Assembly (NCBI GenBank): GCA_035528375.1
Contig: DATKYS010000069.1
Coordinates: 1-23,041, forward strand
Reading direction: 5' to 3'
DNA from: a bacterium
GTDB taxonomy: Bacteria; RBG-13-66-14
DNA length: 23,041 bases
Shown: positions 7,770 to 14,414 of the stretch, one piece after another
How positions within the stretch are numbered: the first letter of the stretch is position 1
Layout of the letters: the number at the start of each line of letters is the position of its first letter
Position numbers and translations under genes: made by a program
The notes under the pieces: model-generated
Seen by the model: the letters and a program-made list of their open reading frames with translations, nothing else
What the model was told of the DNA's origin: nothing
Database searches by the model: none

Positions 7770-8228
7770 ATGCGTTTCATCGGGACCCTCATATCCCTGG
7801 GCATCGCGCTCACCGCGATTCTGATCATCCTGTGCAACGTGGACGACTGGTCCAAGCAGGCGGCCGAGGAGGCGGACCGGGCGACGGCCGAGGCCTACGG
7901 CATAGACCCCGACACCCTGGACCTGCCCGGCCGGGTCACCGTCACCTCGCTCGAAGTCGTGGGGGAGGATACCGCGCCCGAAATCCGGCTCCGCGTGGAG
8001 AACACCGGCGGGCGGAACCTCTACAACGTCCACGTCACGGCGGAGCTCCTGAACGCGGGAGGCGGGGTGCTGTGGGACGAGGCGGAGTTCGACCTCGAGC
8101 CTGTAAAAATCCCCACCGGCGACCCGGCCAAGGGCTCAGGCGTAGTCACCGACGAGGGGTTCGCCTCCGTGGGTGAGATTCGGGCCGAAGACGTCGTGGG
8201 CGAGGTCAAGGTCCACACCTCCGACTGA
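7770..8228 (+). CDS. Small membrane-anchored FxLYD-like protein
   Basis: The 152-residue product has one N-terminal hydrophobic helix (about 4-21), then a short charged linker. The beta-rich domain at about 54-150 resembles FxLYD domains: VTVTSLEV, then IRLRVENTGGRNLYNVHVTAEL. Such domains are extracytoplasmic and of unknown function. GGGGAGG precedes the ATG. The gene lies 26 bp ahead of the M20 hydrolase at its likely start, so the two may be co-transcribed. The family call is by pattern only. Confidence 0.7.
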   Translation: MRFIGTLISLGIALTAILIILCNVDDWSKQAAEEADRATAEAYGIDPDTLDLPGRVTVTSLEVVGEDTAPEIRLRVENTGGRNLYNVHVTAELLNAGGGVLWDEAEFDLEPVKIPTGDPAKGSGVVTDEGFASVGEIRAEDVVGEVKVHTSD

Positions 8229-8254
8229 GGGGCATCCCAGGGGTGGAGCGGACG

Positions 8255-9496
8255 ATGGACGGAACGAAGGAAAAGGCGCTCAGGGACGCCGTGCTCGGGC
8301 TCCGGGAATGGGCCGAGGACCTCCTGGCCCGATTGGTGGCCGTGCCCACGGTGAACCCCCCCGGACGGGAGTACCCCCGCCTGGTCTCCGTGTTGGGCGC
8401 CGCGATGGAGGAGCTGGGGCTCGGCCTCCAGGTGTTCTTCCCCACCGAGGCCGAGGTGCGCCGGCTGTACCCGGAATCGGAAGGCCTCACCCGGCCCAAC
8501 CTCGTTGGCCGCCTCCGCCTCGGCCGGACGAAGACCCTCCACCTCAACGGCCACTACGACGTGGTCCCGCCCGGCGAGGGCTGGACCCGGGACCCCTTCG
8601 TGCTGGGGCGTGACGGCGAGTGGCTGCGCGGCCGCGGCGCCGGGGACATGAAGGGGACCATCGTCGCCCACCTCGCCGCCGTGGCGGCCCTACGCAAGAT
8701 CGGCCTGGAGCCGTCCTGCGACCTCGAGTTCGGCTACGTCCCCGACGAGGAATCGGGCGGGGACTGCGGCCTCGGCTGGCTGATCCGACGGGACGTGCTG
8801 AAGGCGGACGCCGGCCTGTTCGAGGGGCACTCCGGCCCGGCGCTGACCATCGCCAACAAGGGGGTCCTCTGGCTGGAGATTGTGGTCCGGGGCCGTTCGG
8901 GGCACGCCAGCCGCCCCTACGAGGGGGTCAACGCCTTCGACGGGATCGTGGCCGTGGCCCGGGGCCTCCTGGACGCCCTGCCCCAGCTCTGCGCCGCCAG
9001 GAGCGACCTGCCCGTCGCCCGACCCGAGGACGCCCGCGGCGTGATGACCCTGGGCGGGATTATTTCCAGCGCCACGGCCAAGGTCAACGTCATCCCGGGC
9101 AAGGTATCTTTCACCGTGGACCGCCGTCTGCTGCCCGAGGAGGACCCGGCTCGGGCCCAGGCCGAAATCGAGGCCCGCGCCCGGGAGGCCCTCCCCGTCG
9201 TCGAGGGGATGACCCTCGAGGTGCGGCGGCTCCAGTTCGCCCCCGCCGTCGTCTGCCCCGAAGACTCCGAAATCGTGCGCGCCCTGGCCGCCTCGATCGA
9301 GCACGTTTACGGAAAAAAGCCGCCGCTCCGCCTGAGCGCCTTCTTCACCGACATGCGCTTCATGGCAAAAATCCCCTGCTGCGGGCACTCCGTCCGCTCA
9401 CAGAACATCCACGGACCGGACGAGGGTGTACACCGGGAGGACCTCCTGGACACCGCCCTCACGCTGGCGCTCCTCTGCACGACCTTCGGCGCGTAG
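8255..9496 (+). CDS. M20-family metallo-amidohydrolase (ArgE/DapE-like)
   Basis: The product has the M20 metal and catalytic motifs in order: HLNGHYDVV, RGAGDMKG, PDEESGG and FEGHSGP, and a C-terminal His in SQNIHGPDEGVH. A lid domain is recognisable from ANKGVLWLEIVVRGRSGHASRP onward. This family hydrolyses N-acyl amino acids (ArgE), N-succinyl-diaminopimelate (DapE) or dipeptides, using two zinc or cobalt ions in the cytosol. The sequence alone does not fix the substrate. The length of 413 residues is usual. ATG at 8255 is preferred because GTGGAG lies at good spacing before it. A GTG at 8243 would add four residues. Confidence 0.9.
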   Translation: MDGTKEKALRDAVLGLREWAEDLLARLVAVPTVNPPGREYPRLVSVLGAAMEELGLGLQVFFPTEAEVRRLYPESEGLTRPNLVGRLRLGRTKTLHLNGHYDVVPPGEGWTRDPFVLGRDGEWLRGRGAGDMKGTIVAHLAAVAALRKIGLEPSCDLEFGYVPDEESGGDCGLGWLIRRDVLKADAGLFEGHSGPALTIANKGVLWLEIVVRGRSGHASRPYEGVNAFDGIVAVARGLLDALPQLCAARSDLPVARPEDARGVMTLGGIISSATAKVNVIPGKVSFTVDRRLLPEEDPARAQAEIEARAREALPVVEGMTLEVRRLQFAPAVVCPEDSEIVRALAASIEHVYGKKPPLRLSAFFTDMRFMAKIPCCGHSVRSQNIHGPDEGVHREDLLDTALTLALLCTTFGA

Positions 9497-9500
9497 GCAC

Positions 9501-9529
9501 TTGCGTGTCGCCGCACCGGGTGGTATATT
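9501..9529 (+). promoter_or_regulatory. Promoter immediately upstream of the 32-bp tandem repeats
   Basis: TTGCGT (9501-9506), a 17-bp spacer ending in TGG, and TATATT (9524-9529) form a plausible promoter with an extended -10. Transcription would start near 9536, exactly at the first 32-bp repeat. The next coding start is about 305 bp downstream, so it would give a long leader or a small RNA. Confidence 0.5.
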
Positions 9530-9534
9530 TACGG

Positions 9535-9630
9535 GGGGCGGTCGCTGGACGGCCGGGCTCGCGTGCGGGGCGGTTGCTGGACGGCCGGGCTCGCGTGCGG
9601 GGCGGTCGCTGGACGGCCGGGCTCGCTCAC
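9535..9630. repeat. 32-bp tandem repeat, three copies
   Basis: Three head-to-tail copies run 9535-9566, 9567-9598 and 9599-9630, each containing the core CGGNYGCTGGACGGCCGGGC followed by TCGC. They differ by a single C/T change and in the last four bases of copy three. There are no spacers, so this is not a CRISPR array. Apart from this array and the promoter before it, the 345-bp gap 9497-9841 holds a weak AT-rich patch near 9741-9770 (TAAAAT) that could be a second promoter. No supportable gene is present. Confidence 0.85.
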
Positions 9631-9841
9631 GAGGGGGGATGAGCCGCCGGCGCGCGCCGTCCATCCGGGCGGTTTCCCGGAGCCGGGTGCGGGATACGCG
9701 GTCCGGCGACCCTTGGAGCGGACCGCGGCGGGAGTTTTTCGGATAAAAGCGGTGATTTGAGTTAAAATTGAGTGTACCGGGTTCCTTCATCGCGCCAGCC
9801 GTCGGCGGACCGGACGCCGACCGCCCAACGAACGGTGAAGC

Positions 9842-11056
9842 ATGGCCGATACTTACATCTTCATCAACGGGGAAACCTACGGCCCCCTCTCGATCTCCGA
9901 GATCAAGAAGTGGGCCGAGGAGGGGCGCCTGGGTCCCGAGGACCAGGTCTGGATCGCGGCCCGCAACGAGTGGGTCCTGGCCCGCAACGTGGCCCAGTTC
10001 AAACGCATCTTCGACGACAAAGGGGTCACCGGCGATGGAGCGCCGGTCTCCGAGGGCCTGTTGGTGAGCATTGACGGCGAGCAGTACGGCCCCTACCCCG
10101 CCACCCAGATCATCGAGTTCATCCAGGACGGCCGCATCAACCACAAGGACTTCGTCTGGATCGAGCGGCAAAACCGCTGGTTCGAGCTGGAAAAAATCGT
10201 CCAGTTCCGCCAGGCCTTCGAGCGGCGCGACGCCGAGGAAGCCCGGGAAGTCGAGCCGGCCGCCGAGGAGGAACCGGAGGAGGCCGTGGAGGCCGCGCCC
10301 GCCGAGGAGGTCGAGGAAACCGCCGAGGAGGAGGCCCCCGAGGTCGAGGAGGGGGTCGAGGTACCGGTCCCAGACAGCGACTGGGCCGACTTCGACGTCG
10401 GGACCAAGGGGAAGGCCAAGAAGCCGGTCGTCTCGGACCGCGACATCGTGGCCCGGGTCTTCGCCGATGACCGGCCCCGCGGCGAGGGCGCCATCGGCAC
10501 CATCGGCGACTTCGTCGAGGCTCCGGAGGAGACGCAGCTCCGCGAGCGCGTGGCGGAGATTGACCCCCGCGAGCTGCCCCTGATGAAGGCCAACGCCGCC
10601 AAGCGATTCGGCGGACTCATCTGGGACTTCGTCATCTGCTTCAGCTTCGTCGCCGTGCTGGGCATCATCTTCCACATGCTCGACAAGGCCTTCGCCGACT
10701 TCTCGGTAAAAGTCTTCAATCCCTCCGACACCCTGGGGGTCCTCGAGGGGGCCGGGTTCCTGGCCAACCTCTCGAAAACCTTCGTCTTCATCTCGATCGG
10801 CGTCATCGGCTTCTACCTCCTCTTCCGCGACGCCCTCTTCGGCCACCGGTCCCTGGGCAAGCGGCTGGCGGGCCTGCGCGTGGTGGACCGCGTGAGCAAG
10901 CGGCCCGCGAGCTTCGGCAAGCTGGTGCTCCGCAACCTCACCGTGGTCACCATCGTGCCCCTGGTGATCGAGTTCTTCCTGGTGCTCGGCGACCACAAGG
11001 GGCTGCGCATCGGCGACCGCATCGCCCGCACCCAGGTCGTGGACACCAACATCTGA
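9842..11056 (+). CDS. GYF_2-GYF_2-RDD membrane protein
   Basis: The 404-residue product starts with two GYF_2 modules: residues 4-58 (YIFINGETYGPLSISEIKKW, DQVWIAARNEW) and 74-128 (VSIDGEQYGPYPATQI, DFVWIERQNRW). A strongly acidic, Glu/Ala-rich linker covers about 130-175. The C-terminal part (about 250-404) is an RDD membrane domain: KRFGGLIWDF, four hydrophobic helices, LFGHRSLGKRLAGLRVVD, and GDRIARTQVVD near the end. GYF_2 modules bind peptides or act as membrane-associated adaptors. RDD proteins are often linked to transport or stress, but with no fixed role. GGTGAAGC precedes the ATG. It stands alone, after the 32-bp repeats. Confidence 0.88.
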   Translation: MADTYIFINGETYGPLSISEIKKWAEEGRLGPEDQVWIAARNEWVLARNVAQFKRIFDDKGVTGDGAPVSEGLLVSIDGEQYGPYPATQIIEFIQDGRINHKDFVWIERQNRWFELEKIVQFRQAFERRDAEEAREVEPAAEEEPEEAVEAAPAEEVEETAEEEAPEVEEGVEVPVPDSDWADFDVGTKGKAKKPVVSDRDIVARVFADDRPRGEGAIGTIGDFVEAPEETQLRERVAEIDPRELPLMKANAAKRFGGLIWDFVICFSFVAVLGIIFHMLDKAFADFSVKVFNPSDTLGVLEGAGFLANLSKTFVFISIGVIGFYLLFRDALFGHRSLGKRLAGLRVVDRVSKRPASFGKLVLRNLTVVTIVPLVIEFFLVLGDHKGLRIGDRIARTQVVDTNI

Positions 11057-11249
11057 CCTGGGCCGCCGGGGGGGGATTTCGGGGGGGAGCTGAAAGCGGG
11101 GAGCGCGACGCGTCAGCCCTTTGACCGGGGCCGCCGCGGGGGGAAAGTCGTCCGTCGGTGACCGCCGAAGCTCGGGGCGGTGACGGACGCCGATCGTGGA
11201 ATTAACACGGACGGGGCGAGCCGAGGGGCTTGCCCCACAGTTTAGGCGT

Positions 11250-13403
11250 ATGATAGGGGAAGAACTGAAGGCTGGTGTTTTTACGAGGGCAATAGGCGGG
11301 AAATGGCTGTCGGCTATTCTGGCGGCAGTTGTGGCCCTGGCCGCCTTCTGGCTCACCGCGGCCCCGGGAACGGTCCTTTTAGAGAGCAACTACGACCTGA
11401 CCCTGGCGGCGGCGGACCTCGGCTGCGCCCACTCCCCGGGCTACCCGCTCCACTCCCTGGCCGCCCACCCCTTCATCGCCCTCTTTTCGGACCCCGCCCA
11501 GGCGACGAACCTCTTCTCCGGTCTCTTCGGCGCGCTGACGGTCTTTTTTCTTACACTGGCCCTCGCCGAGCTGGGGCGCTGCGCCGACGGTAAGGAAAAT
11601 CCCTGGCTGGCCGCCCTGGGCGCGCTGGCCTTCGGCCTCTCGGCCACCCTGTGGACCCAGGCCTCCCTCACCGAGGTCTACACCCAGCACACCGCCTTTC
11701 TGGCGGCGGCGCTCTACGTGAGCTTGCGGGCCCGGCGCCTCGCCCTGGCCTCCGAGCCCTCGGGGATGGAGACGGCCACGGCGGGCCTTTTGACCGGGCT
11801 TCTATTGGTCAGCCACAACGCCGGCTACTCGTACCTCCCGGCGCTGGCGCTGGTCCTGTGGCCGGCCTTGAAGCGGTTGAACGCCGCGGGCTGGGGGCTC
11901 ACCGTCGCCGCGCTGGGCCTCGGCCTCTCGGCCTACCTCTACCTCCCGATAAGGGCCTCCACCGGGCCGCTGGTCAACTGGTCCTCCCCGGACAATATTT
12001 CCGATTTCACCCGGAGCCTGAGCCAGGCGGTCTACGCCGACACGCCGCTGGCGCGGAACGCGGCCGTCCTCGGCGGCCAGCTCGCCTGGGTCGTCCGGAC
12101 CTGGTGGGCCGACCTGGCGCCGGGGGCGGCGCTGGCGGGCATCGCCGGCCTGGTGGTTTTATTCAAAAAAGGAAGGCGCCAGCTCTTCGCCGGGCTGCTG
12201 CTCTTGTGGCTTCTGCCGGCGGCGCTGCTCATGGCGATTCGCAACTACCCCGTGCCGCAGCTCGTGGGGTCCGGGGAAACGTTCCTGTTGACCGGGGCCT
12301 TCGTCTTCGCCGCCGGGCTCTACCTCGGGGCCTCCCGGCTCGCCCGGAAGTTCGAACACCGGGGAAGGGCGATGGCCGTCGGTGCGCTGATGCTCGTCCT
12401 CGCCGCCACGGTTTTTACGAGCCTCCCCCGGGCCGACCTGTCGAAGAGAACCGGGATGGAGGAGCTGGGCGCCGACCTCTTCGCCTCCTGCCCCCCCGGG
12501 GCCATCCTGGCCGTCTCCATCGTTCAGGGCGACAGTTGCTACTTCGACGGCCTGGTCCGGCGCTACGCCCGTGACCGCCGCCCGGACCTCGAGGTCACCT
12601 CGGCCTACCAGGTGGGCGACTCGTGGTACCAGCGGGAGCTGGCCGACCGCGCGGGGCTCCTCCCGCCGAGTGAGGACGAGCAGATGCGTCTGTGGCGCTA
12701 CGCCGGCGAGCGGGCCCCCGACGTCCGCACGGCCCGGAGCTTCGTGGACACGAGCCTTTTGGAGTACTACTCCCGCACCGCCCGCCGTCCGCTGGCCCTG
12801 GCGGTGGACGTGGACTATCTCTACGCCTTCTCCCTGGCCCTGAAGGAAGACCGGGACGGGTTCGTCCCCCTGGGCCTCGTCGAGGTCTGGCGTCCCTTCG
12901 AGGCGTACGCGGCCTCGGGGAATCCCGATCTGGGCCGGCAGACCCTGACGCGGGCGCGCTGGGACACCCTGCGGTTCAGGCCCCGACCCGAGGGCCCGCA
13001 CAAGTACGAGCGCGCCGCCACCGATTTCCTCCTCGGCCGGCTGGACGTGTTCGCCGAGGCGGCTTCGGCGGCGGGATACGCCCCCCGGGCCGCCGCAGCG
13101 GCCGTCCGCGCCGGATGGTTCTCCCCCCTCGTCCCCCAGCGCTGGAGCTCGGCCCGGGACGCCGCCGCCACCTGGACCGCCCTCGCCCGCGACGCGACGC
13201 CCTCCGACGTCCTGGTCGGCCGCTGCCTCTTCTACGGCCTCTACGGCCGCGCGGCCCTCTACGCCCGCCGGCGCCTGGAGGAGGGGACGGCCGGCGTCCC
13301 GGACATCTACGCCCTCTACGCCCAGAGCCTGATACTGGGCGACGAGGAAGGGGCGGCAAGGTTCGAGCGCATCCTCGGGGCCATGACCGCCACGGCACCT
13401 TGA
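11250..13403 (+). CDS. DUF2723-family multi-spanning membrane protein (GT-C-like)
   Basis: The product has about ten hydrophobic helices in its first 400 residues and a large extracytoplasmic domain after them. Early in the sequence is the family signature, NYDLTLAAADLGCAHSPGYPLHSL, which corresponds to the acidic loop and HPPGYPL-type motif of DUF2723 proteins; these resemble GT-C glycosyltransferases that use lipid-linked sugars. The C-terminal third is soluble and Arg/Ala-rich, possibly helical-repeat. ATG at 11250 was chosen. An upstream GTG at 11196 would add 18 residues, but the bases there do not show the usual codon bias. The SecG promoter overlaps its stop codon. Confidence 0.75.
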   Translation: MIGEELKAGVFTRAIGGKWLSAILAAVVALAAFWLTAAPGTVLLESNYDLTLAAADLGCAHSPGYPLHSLAAHPFIALFSDPAQATNLFSGLFGALTVFFLTLALAELGRCADGKENPWLAALGALAFGLSATLWTQASLTEVYTQHTAFLAAALYVSLRARRLALASEPSGMETATAGLLTGLLLVSHNAGYSYLPALALVLWPALKRLNAAGWGLTVAALGLGLSAYLYLPIRASTGPLVNWSSPDNISDFTRSLSQAVYADTPLARNAAVLGGQLAWVVRTWWADLAPGAALAGIAGLVVLFKKGRRQLFAGLLLLWLLPAALLMAIRNYPVPQLVGSGETFLLTGAFVFAAGLYLGASRLARKFEHRGRAMAVGALMLVLAATVFTSLPRADLSKRTGMEELGADLFASCPPGAILAVSIVQGDSCYFDGLVRRYARDRRPDLEVTSAYQVGDSWYQRELADRAGLLPPSEDEQMRLWRYAGERAPDVRTARSFVDTSLLEYYSRTARRPLALAVDVDYLYAFSLALKEDRDGFVPLGLVEVWRPFEAYAASGNPDLGRQTLTRARWDTLRFRPRPEGPHKYERAATDFLLGRLDVFAEAASAAGYAPRAAAAAVRAGWFSPLVPQRWSSARDAAATWTALARDATPSDVLVGRCLFYGLYGRAALYARRRLEEGTAGVPDIYALYAQSLILGDEEGAARFERILGAMTATAP

Positions 13404-13429
13404 CGCGGGGAGCGCCCTTCTGCTAAACT
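13400..13429 (+). promoter_or_regulatory. SecG promoter overlapping the upstream stop codon
   Basis: TTGACG (13400-13405), an 18-bp spacer ending in TGC, and TAAACT (13424-13429) form a near-consensus promoter with an extended -10. The -35 overlaps the TGA stop of the DUF2723 gene. Confidence 0.65.
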
Positions 13430-13467
13430 TCGCCCGCCTCGCAACAGGGTAGAGGAGGTCGGCCCCC

Positions 13468-13827
13468 GTGATCATCGTCCTCATCATCCACATCCTCCTG
13501 TGCATCGGCCTGGCGGTCACCGTCCTCCTGCAGGCCGGCAAGGGCGGCGGGCTGTCCGGCGCCTTCGGCGGCGCGGGGACCCAGACCATCCTGGGCCAGC
13601 GCGGGGCGGCGACCTTCCTCTCCAAGCTCACCCGCTGGCTGGCGATAAGCTACATGGTCGTCTCCATGGCGCTGGCCTTCCTCTACTCCTCGCCCAAGCG
13701 GGAGGAGGCCGCCCAGCCGAGCGGCACCGAACAGACCGAAAAGCCCCCCGAGGCAAAGCCCATGGCGACCGAAGAATCCGCGGCGGAGACGGGCGGCGGG
13801 GAGCAACCGGCCCCCGAGACACAATAA
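13468..13827 (+). CDS. secG: Preprotein translocase subunit SecG
   Basis: The 119-residue product has the two helices of SecG: about 1-20 (IIVLIIHILLCIGLAVTVLLQ) and about 52-71. Between them is the conserved cytosolic loop QAGKGGGLSGAFGGAG followed by a GQRGAATFL segment. SecG helps SecYEA move unfolded proteins through the inner membrane. The C-terminal 45 residues are acidic, rich in Glu, Pro and Thr, and longer than in many SecG proteins. The start is GTG, preceded by GAGGAGG. It has its own promoter and a clear terminator directly after the stop codon, so it is a single-gene unit. Confidence 0.93.
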   Translation: MIIVLIIHILLCIGLAVTVLLQAGKGGGLSGAFGGAGTQTILGQRGAATFLSKLTRWLAISYMVVSMALAFLYSSPKREEAAQPSGTEQTEKPPEAKPMATEESAAETGGGEQPAPETQ

Positions 13828-13858
13828 AAAAAGAGGGGCCCCGGGCCCCTTTTTTTAT
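13828..13858 (+). terminator. Rho-independent terminator after secG
   Basis: An A-run, then GAGGGGCCC-CGGGCCCC and a run of seven T, makes a strong GC stem with A/T flanks that can also pair. It begins right after the TAA stop codon. Because it is symmetric it could work on both strands. Confidence 0.9.
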
Positions 13859-13863
13859 TCGAC

Positions 13864-13894
13864 TTGACCGAAACGCGTCCGGTCCGGTTATAAT
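13864..13894 (+). promoter_or_regulatory. Promoter for the YbjN-like gene
   Basis: TTGACC (13864-13869), a 19-bp spacer and TATAAT (13889-13894) lie directly after the secG terminator and 29 bp before the ATG at 13924. The spacer is slightly longer than the ideal 17 bp. Confidence 0.65.
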
Positions 13895-13923
13895 GAATGC
13901 GCCCACTCAAGGAGGCGTGGAAA

Positions 13924-14406
13924 ATGCGGCTGACCGTACTTCTGTTTCTTCTGCCCGTCGCCCTCCTGGCTCAGGAGGCCGAAACCCCGGACCCGGAGTC
14001 CGCGCTGGCGGCGCAGATAGCGGTCTGGCTCACCGAGGAGGGCTTAGACCCCCTCACCTACGATGACGAACCCAACACCTGGTACATAAGCACCACCGGG
14101 GACAACATGGGCGCCGTCCCCTGCACCCTCTACCTCTGTGACGGGTTCCTCTGCTTCCAGTCCGTCCTGGTCTCCATCCCCGAGCACAGCCACGGGGACC
14201 TGGGCGAGCTGGCCGGGGTCCTCCTGCGCATCGGCCTCGAGAACTACATGGTCAAAGCGGTGATCAACGACTACAATAACGTGGAGCTGGAGGCGGAGTT
14301 CCCCGCGACCTCCCTCTCCCGGGACGACTTCGTCACGGCGCTGTGGCTGATGCTGGGCACCGCCGATTCCGAGTACCCGCGGATAATCGAGAACGTTTAC
14401 CGTTAG
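13924..14406 (+). CDS. Secreted YbjN-like protein
   Basis: The 160-residue product has a signal peptide (MRLTVLLFLLPVALLAQE). The mature part has the helix-strand pattern of YbjN/type III chaperone-like proteins (AAQIAVWLTEEGLDPLTYDD, then a strand-rich core, then VLLRIGLENYMVKAVIND). Those family members usually act as small regulators or chaperones in the cytosol, so the signal peptide here is unusual. The start is ATG at 13924, with AGGAGG at good spacing. An upstream in-frame ATG (13897) would destroy the signal peptide. The gene is eight bases before the M28 peptidase, so the two are likely an operon. Confidence 0.75.
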   Translation: MRLTVLLFLLPVALLAQEAETPDPESALAAQIAVWLTEEGLDPLTYDDEPNTWYISTTGDNMGAVPCTLYLCDGFLCFQSVLVSIPEHSHGDLGELAGVLLRIGLENYMVKAVINDYNNVELEAEFPATSLSRDDFVTALWLMLGTADSEYPRIIENVYR

Positions 14407-14414
14407 GGGGGCGG

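Noticed and set aside
9535-9630. CRISPR array
   Set aside because: The 32-bp units are directly adjacent with no spacers, only three copies, and no cas genes.
9398-11389. 663-codon minus-strand frame spanning the RDD gene and the 32-bp repeats
   Set aside because: It covers several plus-strand features with clear domains and is a composition effect; its product has no recognisable domain.
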